DNA of 64,000 nucleotides, from contig WOUZ01000001.1 of NCBI GenBank assembly GCA_009773165.1, forward strand, positions 372,001-436,000, given 5' to 3'. Position numbers and translations under genes: made by a program. This DNA is from Bacteroidota bacterium (GTDB taxonomy: Bacteria > Bacteroidota > Bacteroidia > Bacteroidales > F082). This document shows positions 45,282-52,165 of the stretch, one piece after another (the first letter of the stretch is position 1; each line of letters starts with the position of its first letter). Under the pieces are notes generated by a model, which made no database searches, had not been told where the DNA came from, and worked only from the letters and a program-made list of their open reading frames with translations.

Positions 45282-45289
45282 CAAATATA
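45282..45289 (-). promoter_or_regulatory. -7 promoter element of the defence operon
   Basis: On the minus strand TATATTTG matches TA-N2-TTTG, 18 bases before the HTH start codon at 45263. It supports that start over the upstream extension. Confidence 0.5.
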
Positions 45290-45296
45290 TCCACAT

Positions 45297-45633
45297 TTTG
45301 TGAAAGCAGAATATCTTTTATAATAAATGTTTTTAGGTTAGTGGGTGGGCTTGTGTGCATTGGCAAAAAACAGCTCTTTTGCAAATTTTGGTTATGTGTC
45401 GGCCTATGCGATTTGCAGATGTGCTGTTTTGTGGGAGGACTGTTCATTATTTTTAAGTTGATGATTTTCTGTACGTTGCTGTCTTTTTACAATTAGTGTA
45501 TTCGAGCAGCATATTTTTTCAAGTGAGACTTTGAAACAATTCATTATCCCAAGTTAAGGAGCTAATTTAGTCCAGCTTTTTTAACTTTAGTAATTCACCC
45601 CAATAAAATATATTCGTTCTTATATGCGGGTTC
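45297..45633. other. Intergenic region between the defence operon and the PIN-like gene
   Basis: I see no gene. A minus-strand frame of 60 codons at 45265-45447 is not convincing. The region contains loosely repeated TTTGCA and GTGTCGG-type words and nothing else I can assign. Confidence 0.4.
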
Positions 45634-46347
45634 TTAGTTTTTGTATCCTAAAAATTCGCTGTAAGACAACACCTCCGTCCTGATGTTATATAATGAATAT
45701 GCAACTTTTGTTTTATTCCTAGCTCTCTTGTCATTTGATATAAAAATGTCACAATAAGATGCAAAAAAAGCATGAGATGAATCGTAAACTCTAGCAAGAT
45801 TTGACCTTTCAGTTTTTTTATCTTTCCAAAATCCAACAAAATCCAATAAATTAAATAATGTACTAATTCTTTCGCGCAATGAATTCCCAGCTAAATCAAC
45901 CAGGTCTCTAAACTCAATTACTAGATTACTTCTTAATGCCGTATTTATGTATTTTATTAATTCTTCAGGATCGTAATTATTAATTCTTGTTTCATCAATG
46001 CCAAATTTTTGTATTAATTTGGTTCTGTCAGGGTTAAAATTATTAACTACATTTCTAAGATTCTCTTGTATTTTGGATGTCATCTTTAGCATCTGAATTA
46101 TATTTTCTGGATGTGAAACCTGTTCATTTCCATCAGGATAAATCATTACATTATTCATAATCTCTTTTATGGTTTTCAATCTTACCGCTTTTAACTCACT
46201 GAAATTATTTTTTGCTTCTAAAAGTTCTTGTACGTGAGCATAAGAATAAACAAATGAAAAATTTCGGCCATCTTTCATTATCGGAACAAAATCAATCTCG
46301 TTCTTTTCAATTGAAACTAATATATTATTGTCAAGATATATTTTCAT
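45634..46347 (-). CDS. PIN-like domain protein (putative RNase)
   Basis: This is a 237-residue protein. The N-terminus MKIYLDNNILVSIEK has the first acidic residue of a PIN nuclease. YSYAHVQELLEA supplies a Glu, and the C-terminal VYDSSHAFFASYCDIFISNDKR supplies the later Asp pair typical of PIN folds. A long helical insertion lies between. It stands alone without an evident antitoxin, next to the defence operon and on the same strand. A role as a stand-alone defence or toxin RNase is inference. Codon use is AT-rich, as in the operon. Confidence 0.6.
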   Translation of the reverse strand: MKIYLDNNILVSIEKNEIDFVPIMKDGRNFSFVYSYAHVQELLEAKNNFSELKAVRLKTIKEIMNNVMIYPDGNEQVSHPENIIQMLKMTSKIQENLRNVVNNFNPDRTKLIQKFGIDETRINNYDPEELIKYINTALRSNLVIEFRDLVDLAGNSLRERISTLFNLLDFVGFWKDKKTERSNLARVYDSSHAFFASYCDIFISNDKRARNKTKVAYSLYNIRTEVLSYSEFLGYKN

Positions 46348-46515
46348 TTACCGGAGGTATTTTTAAACTTGGACACAACATTTCCGGGCTTTGAGTTCGG
46401 TTGGGTTTCTGAGTACAAAGCTGCCAACCTGCACTGAACTTGAATAGAAGCGCAAAACTTCAAATTTGCGTGTTACCCTGCCAGACGCAATATCCCTGTT
46501 AGTGGCTGGCATATT
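46348..46515. other. Cassette-like intergenic sequence
   Basis: On the minus strand GCCAGCCACTAACAGGG precedes ATTGCGTCTGGCAGGG and then CGCAAA-TTTGAAG-TTTTGCG, a small stem-loop (CGCAAA pairs with TTTGCG at 46451-46471). Similar AACAGGG/GCGTC/GGCAGGG boundaries, as I recall, separate single-gene cassettes in other Bacteroidota; this is unverified. Confidence 0.35.
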
Positions 46516-47373
46516 TTATTTTGGGTCAAGGTTTATATAATCGTTCGTAATTGATTGTCCCGCATCTGATTTTAGAAATCCTTCTTTGTCCTTTAGAATT
46601 TCGTCAAGTATTTTGTCCTGCTGTTTTTCTGATGGCTTTGGAAGATTTTCTAATTCTTTAATCCTGCTCATAAAAAAACTTGTCATTGTACCGTCTTCAA
46701 ACTTTTGAGGAATTCTTAATTCTCCTGTCAATGGATTGATTTTTAAATCTGAAATTTTGACTTCGTCACCACCTTTTAAAATTCCCCAAAATATAAACCT
46801 TAAAAACTTTGCATAAACAGCAACAAATGTTTCATTTTGATTTGAAACGATAGTAGCGTCTAAAGCTCTTGTCATATAATAATCAACTCCTGCTGTCTCG
46901 ATGTTATGTGCTATTATTCTGTCAGTAAAGAACAAATAAGATCGGTTATGAGTCATTGGAAACTTGTAATCTTTCAAGAATAGTTTCCACTCATTCTCAG
47001 CTTCTTTCAGCAATGGAAGAAATGGTTGAACAACCACGTTTGGATGGTTGATATTAATTAGTAAAGCTCTCCATAGGAGCGACACGGAAAAATAAAAAAG
47101 GTTTTCGTCATATTTAAACACCCTTCTGTTTTGTGTTAAGTATGGAATGAAAATGTTCTCAGCAAACCATTTTTCTCTCAAACTAAATTCGTGCTCTGCT
47201 CTTTGAGATAGTAAAAATGTTTTCGGTCCGTCTTGTAGTCGTTTGTTTGGTTGAATGAAATTTCTTAAATATTTCGAACCTGTCATTTTAAAATAGTCAA
47301 TGGTGAATTTAGGAAATATGTGACTTTCCAAAAGTTCATCTTCTATATCGTAAAGTCTGCAAATTCCTTTCAT
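46516..47373 (-). CDS. Hypothetical protein resembling SHIIPKF-type zinc/HNH proteins but lacking their cysteines
   Basis: This is a 285-residue soluble protein. The N-terminus MKGICRLYDIEDELLESHIFPKFTIDYFKMTG matches a family I recall as CxxC...SHIIPKF (quoted from residue 1 in pieces: GICRLY, ESHIFPKF). Relatives continue with a second CxxC before a ..F..EKWFAENIF.PYL segment; here that segment reads LLSQRAEHEFSLREKWFAENI. Thus CRLC is CRLY, and the second pair is S and A, so the zinc site appears lost. The remainder is unassigned. It is a single gene between the cassette-like spacer and the tandem repeat. Confidence 0.5.
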   Translation of the reverse strand: MKGICRLYDIEDELLESHIFPKFTIDYFKMTGSKYLRNFIQPNKRLQDGPKTFLLSQRAEHEFSLREKWFAENIFIPYLTQNRRVFKYDENLFYFSVSLLWRALLININHPNVVVQPFLPLLKEAENEWKLFLKDYKFPMTHNRSYLFFTDRIIAHNIETAGVDYYMTRALDATIVSNQNETFVAVYAKFLRFIFWGILKGGDEVKISDLKINPLTGELRIPQKFEDGTMTSFFMSRIKELENLPKPSEKQQDKILDEILKDKEGFLKSDAGQSITNDYINLDPK

Positions 47374-47794
47374 ATTTTAATATCTGATTTGTCGTAAGTG
47401 TCCTAGCTTGTGGAAAAACACAGCCCTATTGCGTATATCTTTACATTTCCCTTTGGATATACACATTAACCCTGTCCAAACACTCCAAATTTCTTTTATC
47501 ACTCCATTTCTTCATATCACTTCATTTTAAAAACCATAACCAAATAAATGCCAAAAGAGCCATCCGAACACCTCATCAGCATCCATCATAGCTCTTTATC
47601 TTTCTTTAACCTATTTGGATAACGGCGCAAGCAGCAGGCCGTTAAACAAGGCACTAAAGATAAGTGAAGTATGCGTTCGATAAAATACCAGCCGAAAGCA
47701 ATAATAGTCGTTTTTCATTCGTGCATTTGTGGCATCATTAGTTGTTGCACCTTCGTAAATAAAGCATGCCGTCACCTTCATCAAGCGTGCACAA
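47374..47794. other. Region without a supported gene left of the minisatellite
   Basis: Only frames that run into the 21-bp repeat array are open here. A 174-codon minus-strand frame (47611-48135) starts with TTG and is largely repeat-encoded. I do not call it a gene. Nothing else is recognisable. Confidence 0.4.
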
Positions 47795-48109
47795 GCGTTC
47801 TCCAAGCACGCTGACGCGTTCTCCAAGTGCGCTGATGCGTTCTCCAATTGCGCTGACGCGTTGTTCAAGTGTGCCGGAGCATTCTTTATGTACGCTGATG
47901 CATTGTCCAAGTGTGCCGGTGCATTCTTCTTGTGCGCTGACGCAATGTTCAAGTGCGCCGGAGCATTCTTTTTGTTTGCTGATGCATTGTCCAAGTGTGC
48001 CGGAGCATTCTTTTTGTTTGCTGATGCATTGTCCAAGTTTGCTGGCGCATTCTTCTTGTGCGCCGACGCGTTATTCAAGTGTGCTGAAGCATTAACCAGG
48101 CATGCAGTT
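47795..48109. repeat. Minisatellite: about fifteen 21-bp units, partly as a 42-bp higher-order repeat
   Basis: Units begin GC(G/A)TT and run, for example, GCGTTCTCCAAGTGCGCTGA at 47816. From about 47858 units alternate between two types (GCATTGTCCAAGTGTGCCGG and GCATTCTTTTTGTTTGCTGA), giving a 42-bp period. Because 21 is divisible by three, several frames stay open. The minus frame gives NASAHLD/NAPAHKK heptads and the plus frame gives AFFLCAD/ALSKCAG heptads. Neither frame has a good start codon, so coding is unresolved. There are no unique spacers, so this is not a CRISPR array. Confidence 0.85.
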
Positions 48110-48294
48110 GGGTTCACAGGTAAAATTCCACCCAAATCTCACATTTATCAACTGCTCAAATTCCCTCTTTTTGCGGCTATCGCCCCATGCAAAATGTTGC
48201 GAATTTTCAACAACCCAGCCAAAAGCTAACAACTAAAGGCTAAAAGCCCATTAAACCACCAATATAAAACACTGCAATACAACACGATACGATT

Positions 48295-48321
48295 TTGTCA
48301 CGGTTTTGCCTAATAGGTAGA
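48295..48321 (+). promoter_or_regulatory. Promoter-like motif shared with the sigma-factor operon (copy 2)
   Basis: It reads TTGTCACGGTTTT, then GCCTAATAGGTAGA, ending 18 bases before the ATG at 48340. It matches the copy at 38755-38781 (minus strand) at 24 of 27 positions, with almost the same spacing to the start codon (18 versus 17 bases). Confidence 0.6.
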
Positions 48322-48339
48322 GGTTAAAGATTAAATACT

Positions 48340-48657
48340 ATGCCAACATTTTTACATATGGTAGAGCGGCTTGCCCGGGAGTTCAGGAAGCGGTTCGCAG
48401 AAACAAAGAAGGCCCATCGCCCGCACCCGATGACATGGCAGAAAATAAAAGAGCTGTGGTTGTTGGTAAGGGCTGCCGGCCTGCGTTTAGAGCCTCAGCC
48501 AACCTGCAATGGCACTCACTATGCCTATACTCCCGACCTGCGCAAGCTACAGCAAAACAAATTTCGCATCATAGCAGGGAGCAACGCCCCTCCGGCTGCA
48601 GTGTCTTCAACGCGAAAAAATCAAAATATTAAAAATTTAAAACACTTTATAAAATGA
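48340..48657 (+). CDS. Small basic hypothetical protein
   Basis: This is a 105-residue, Lys/Arg-rich protein (MPTFLHMVERLAREFRKRFAE...) with no membrane segment or recognised domain. It has an NGTHYAYTPDLRKLQ stretch in the middle. It overlaps the next gene by four bases (ATGA) and follows the motif shared with the sigma operon, so it is probably part of that sigma factor's regulon. Coding is supported by the overlap and by GC-rich composition like that of the next gene. Confidence 0.6.
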   Translation: MPTFLHMVERLAREFRKRFAETKKAHRPHPMTWQKIKELWLLVRAAGLRLEPQPTCNGTHYAYTPDLRKLQQNKFRIIAGSNAPPAAVSSTRKNQNIKNLKHFIK

Positions 48658-49586
48658 CAAAAGAAATCACTTTTATTCAGAAATTCAATGCCATCAAACG
48701 GGTGCTCGAAAATCACAGCAGCGCCTTCGATGGAAAACCGAACGCCGTTGCGTTCAGAGACCGTTTTTTCAGCAAATCGCTCGAACTCTCCAACCGTCTC
48801 AACAACCTTGTGCGCCCTGTGAGCAGCTTCTATGCCGATCGCAAGTCGCAACGTGAAAACCTTCAAAACCAGCTCCAGCGGATGACTGACTTTGGTATCA
48901 TGCTGGCCAAAGGCACTCAAAACAGCGCCTTGCTGAACACCTTCACCAGGTATAAGCAAATGATCAAGACGACATCGGCCAGTATGATGCTTCAGGTGGC
49001 ACTCGATGAGCTCAGCCTGATAAATTCACAGATGGCTGCTGCTCAAGCGCTTGGTCTCGACAGCAGCTTTAAGGATGGTTTTGAAGAAATGCTTGCCAGC
49101 TATCAACAGGCCTTCAATACTGCCCAAAACCAGCTGGATGTCCGCCGTGCCGAGCGCGATGCCGTGAACACCCTCATCAAAGAGTGTAACGACATCCTGC
49201 GTTTTGAGCTCGACCAGTTTGTTCGCTTCAATGCTCCCGAAAACCAGTCGCTGGCACAAAACTACCAGCGTCTGCGCAGGGTGAAACGTACCAGCTCCAA
49301 ATCAGGTATCAACATGCCTGAAACCTCCGACATCATCGGCACTGTGAGCGATGCAGGTACTGGACTGCCTGTGGCGGGTGCTGTGGTCAAACTCATCGAG
49401 CAGGGATGGACCATCACCACCGACGGGGATGGCGATTTTCTGTTTGACGAACTACCCGCAGGACATCTCACCCTGAGCTGTCATGCCTCCGGCTACGAAG
49501 TGCCCGAGATCGCCGCCATTGACCTGGGCCAGAACGACCATGTGGTTTGGAACTTCCAGCTTACGAAGCTGGCCTCCGGCAGCTAG
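48654..49586 (+). CDS. Helical protein with a C-terminal carboxypeptidase-regulatory-like beta-sandwich, no signal peptide
   Basis: This is a 310-residue protein. Residues 1-215 are predicted helical and coiled-coil-rich, with many Gln/Asn/Leu (for example LDELSLINSQMAAAQALG and DVRRAERDAVNTLIKECND). Residues about 225-310 form a carboxypeptidase-regulatory-like domain (DIIGTVSDAGTGLPVAGAVVKL, quoted in part, then DGDFLFDELPAGHLTLSCHASGY). That domain is normally extracellular, yet no signal peptide or lipobox is visible. The ATG overlaps the preceding stop (ATGA). Function unknown. Confidence 0.72.
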   Translation: MTKEITFIQKFNAIKRVLENHSSAFDGKPNAVAFRDRFFSKSLELSNRLNNLVRPVSSFYADRKSQRENLQNQLQRMTDFGIMLAKGTQNSALLNTFTRYKQMIKTTSASMMLQVALDELSLINSQMAAAQALGLDSSFKDGFEEMLASYQQAFNTAQNQLDVRRAERDAVNTLIKECNDILRFELDQFVRFNAPENQSLAQNYQRLRRVKRTSSKSGINMPETSDIIGTVSDAGTGLPVAGAVVKLIEQGWTITTDGDGDFLFDELPAGHLTLSCHASGYEVPEIAAIDLGQNDHVVWNFQLTKLASGS

Positions 49587-49617
49587 GCAAGCTGTTAATT
49601 GAAGCACACTCGATCCC

Positions 49618-49651
49618 AAAAGCCCTGTTGGAAACGGCAGGGCTTTTTTTG
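49618..49651 (+). terminator. Terminator of the 48340-49586 operon
   Basis: AAAAGCCCTG (49618-49627) pairs with CAGGGCTTTT (49638-49647), followed by more T residues. Confidence 0.88.
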
Positions 49652-49714
49652 TTGATTTATTGCTGACTCAACCCATTAAACCCTAACAGTTAAATACCTA
49701 AAGCTATTTACACT

Positions 49715-50161
49715 TAAAAACCAAACACCGATCACCCACCTTAATTAAAGCTCACCCACAACCCCAATCCCGGGCTGGGTGCGCGAGCCCGCGCGATTAG
49801 CGGGCCGGCGGCTGATTGAATGAAAAAACGACAGGAAATCTTGCAAGGCAGCGCCGCCCTCAAAGCGGTGCTGTTTGTAAAGTACAATGCGGCAAAAATC
49901 CTTCTCCAAAGAAAAATTGCTCTGCCAAACCCAATCGGAGGAATAAGGTGATGCATTGTGATTTACAGGACCTTGCATAGATTTCCGTCGGTATTTCATT
50001 GTGGGCAGGTAGCGTTAATCGCGCTTGATCTTTGGTCCTTTCCATCAAGGGAAAGGACAGGAAAAAGGCATGTCATGCAGAGTAATTACAAATTACTCTA
50101 AAAGAGGGTGACTCCCCCAACCATACTTTACACCCCAACAATGGATTTACATCCGGTCTGG
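49715..50161. repeat. Composite repeated element, copy 1
   Basis: In order it holds: CCGATCACCCACC (49727-49739); a GC-rich block with GGGCTGGGTGCGCGAGCCCGC; GCGTTAATCGCGCTTGATC; the hairpin GTCCTTTCC-atcaag-GGAAAGGAC (50035-50058); the hairpin AGAGTAATT-aca-AATTACTCT (50079-50099); and GATTTACATCCGGTCTGG (50144-50161). The same blocks recur at 51565-51900. Overlapping minus-strand frames of 71-84 codons here look like by-products of the repeat and are not called. Confidence 0.7.
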
Positions 50162-50463
50162 GAAATGGGTTTGCTCTGCAGCAGCATAAGTATTGTCTTG
50201 CAGCTACCTCTTCCTAATTTACCAATTAGCCGCCAATTAAATTCAATCTGGTGAAAGAATGGAATTATCTTTGATGAACTAAAAGTCATCTCAAAAAATG
50301 CATAATAACAATGCAAAAACATAAAACTTTGATTATTATTATTTTACAGAAGAACCTATGTTGATATATATTCAATTTGGGTGAAATTGGCAGTAAGTTA
50401 ACGTTCATTGAAAACGGTACATGTATCTTCATAATTTATTTAACAAATCTAATCCTGATTGTT
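50162..50463. other. AT-rich intergenic sequence before the FISUMP gene
   Basis: I see no gene or clear promoter in this stretch. The in-frame extension of the FISUMP gene back to 50377 is hydrophobic but lacks signal-peptide form and is not used. Confidence 0.4.
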
Positions 50464-51087
50464 ATGAAAAAAAATTTTACTCATGGGATTGATGTAATCC
50501 TGATAATACTGACATTGCTCCTTCCCTGCAGCTTCAGGGATTCAGGAAATAACCTAAAAGCACAGGAAACAGGAAGTTTTACTGATCAAAGGGATGGTAA
50601 GATTTATAAAACTGTAAAAATTGGTAACCAATGGCTTATGGCAGAAAACTTTGCTTTTAAGCCTGATCACGGAAAATACTGGGCTTACGGAAATGATGCA
50701 GGTAATGTTGCAATTTACGGCTACCTTTATGATTGGGAAACTGCTAAAAACATTGCTCCAAATGGTTGGCACTTACCATCAAAAGAGGAATGGAAGAACT
50801 TTCGTAAAGCATTAGGTTCAAGAATGGACATAGGGTTTACGATGAGTAAGGTTTATGACCAAATGGTTTCTGGAGGCAGCAGTGGTTTCAATGCTTTGTT
50901 TGGTGGCGCCTATATTATTGCGAACAATGAATTCAGAGGCATTGGTAAGGTTGCATATTTCTGGAGCTCTTCCGAAACAAGTGATGGGCCAACCAATTAT
51001 TTTGTTGATGGCGAAAGTGGTACCGCTTTTCTTACAAATTACGCGGATTCAAGAGGAGGTAAAAGTGTCCGTCTTTTCAAAGATTAG
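50464..51087 (+). CDS. Exported FISUMP-domain protein (Fibrobacter succinogenes major paralogous domain)
   Basis: This is a 207-residue exported protein started at ATG 50464 (MKKNFTHGIDVILIILTLLLPC). The Cys after LLLP could be a poor lipobox or part of a signal peptide. The FISUMP domain covers almost all the rest: DGKIYKTVKIGNQWLMAENF, YGYLYDWETAKNIAPNGWHLPSKEEW (quoted in pieces), FWSSSE, and the terminal GGKSVRLFKD. The domain occurs in surface proteins of Bacteroidota and Fibrobacter; biochemical role unknown. It is a single gene inside the repeat-rich right end of the island. Confidence 0.82.
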   Translation: MKKNFTHGIDVILIILTLLLPCSFRDSGNNLKAQETGSFTDQRDGKIYKTVKIGNQWLMAENFAFKPDHGKYWAYGNDAGNVAIYGYLYDWETAKNIAPNGWHLPSKEEWKNFRKALGSRMDIGFTMSKVYDQMVSGGSSGFNALFGGAYIIANNEFRGIGKVAYFWSSSETSDGPTNYFVDGESGTAFLTNYADSRGGKSVRLFKD

Positions 51088-51564
51088 GGTGATTTTCTGA
51101 AGATAATAAACAATCTTCGAAGCAAATGCTCAGGAAAGTCAGCTGATTACGAATTAATTATAATATGGTCTGATTTATGAAACCTGTTTTGAACAATCAA
51201 ACAGATTTTGATTAGCATTAATCTTGTAAAATGTAGAGAAAATAAGCGCACGGTAGCTATCCATCGGCGTAATTGCAATAAAATACCGAAAGGAGAAATG
51301 TAATAGTGCAATTATCGTTCACTCAATTGGCCTAAAATTTCTATCCATCTCTCTAACTCATTGTAACCAATTGTAAATCAGCAGCTGATGTATTGTACTT
51401 TTGGGCGTCCTTAATAAATATTTAGGGCTACTGAGTATGCTGGGGACTTATTAGCTGACCTCAGAGAGGTCAAATGTTTCGCAGTTAACAGGATTTGTTG
51501 CACTATGCAAAAGATTCTGGCCTTAAGGAAAAGTACCAGCCAAAAGCTAATAGCCCCTATCTAC
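51088..51564. other. Intergenic sequence after the FISUMP gene
   Basis: No gene is supported. A 100-codon plus-strand frame at 51495-51797 runs through repeat DNA and is rejected. A CAGCCAAAAGCTAATAGC run at about 51538 belongs to the GCCAAAAGC-type repeats seen at 36.4 and 48.2 kb. Confidence 0.45.
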
Positions 51565-51900
51565 ACTTCAAAACACCAAACATCGATCACCCACCATATT
51601 CTAAGCTATATCCACAAACCTTCCCCGGGCTGTTAGCGTTAATCGCGATTGATCTTTGGTCCTTTCCCTTGATGGAAAGGACAGGAAAGAACAGGAAAGC
51701 CCTACAGGCTTTTTTCCCGTCACGACTGCTATCACCCCCGGATGAATCCGGGGGTTACGCACAGGATAGCCCTACAGGCTACTGCTTTACTGAATAATCA
51801 TGATAAGCTACTTCGCCATCCATACGTTAAACCGCATCAAGTGATTTACATCCGGTCTGGAGACCAAATGTGGCTAAAGTATAGTTGCAAACTACACTGA
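51565..51900. repeat. Composite repeated element, copy 2, with an embedded REP-like hairpin
   Basis: It repeats the order of copy 1: ATCGATCACCCACC, GCGTTAATCGCGATTGATC, the hairpin GTCCTTTCC-cttgat-GGAAAGGAC (51659-51682), GATTTACATCCGGTCTGG (51843-51860) and the imperfect hairpin AGTATAGTT-gca-AACTACACT. The hairpin loop CTTGAT is the exact reverse complement of the ATCAAG loop in copy 1. Embedded is ACCCCCGGAT-ga-ATCCGGGGGT (51734-51755), flanked by GCCCTACAGGCT on both sides (about 51699 and 51769), which is like a REP unit. Confidence 0.72.
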
Positions 51901-51904
51901 ACGA

Positions 51905-52021
51905 GGTACATGCCGAAGCCGCCGAACAATTTTATCTGCTCACCTCCGGTTTTCTTACCGGCAAACCCGACTGGTACGAACAGGGGTAATGGTTAACGGT
52001 GAATGATTAATGGTGAATGGT
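51905..52021 (+). pseudogene. Right copy of the island-flanking repeat: 3' fragment of the alpha/beta hydrolase gene
   Basis: It encodes the last residues of the hydrolase (VHAEAAEQFYLLTSGFLTGK and onward to PDWYEQG, stop at 51987-51989), with no start or upstream coding sequence. It equals 36213-36329 except for two synonymous changes. It marks the right boundary of the 15.6-kb accessory region. Confidence 0.88.
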
Positions 52022-52135
52022 TTGTCGTTGTATTTCTTTATTTTGTTTGCGAATACATTAGAAAATCAATTAACACACTGGTGATTTTTTCGATGAATTG
52101 AATAAAAAAATCGCTATTCAAGCCATGTAATTGCT

Positions 52136-52143
52136 TACCTTTG
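52136..52143 (+). promoter_or_regulatory. maeB: -7 promoter element of maeB
   Basis: TACCTTTG followed by GGG, 22 bases before the ATG, matches the Bacteroidota consensus. Confidence 0.55.
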
Positions 52144-52165
52144 GGGTCAATCAATAAACAAAATT

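Noticed and set aside
47795-48109. CRISPR array
   Set aside because: Units are contiguous 21-mers without unique spacers, and no cas gene is present.
49741-49999. Overlapping minus-strand frames of 71-84 codons
   Set aside because: They lie in a repeated GC-rich block, have no good start context, and look like translations of a dispersed repeat.
51495-51797. 100-codon plus-strand frame
   Set aside because: It runs through repeats and a hairpin shared with other non-coding DNA; the amino-acid sequence has no features of a protein.
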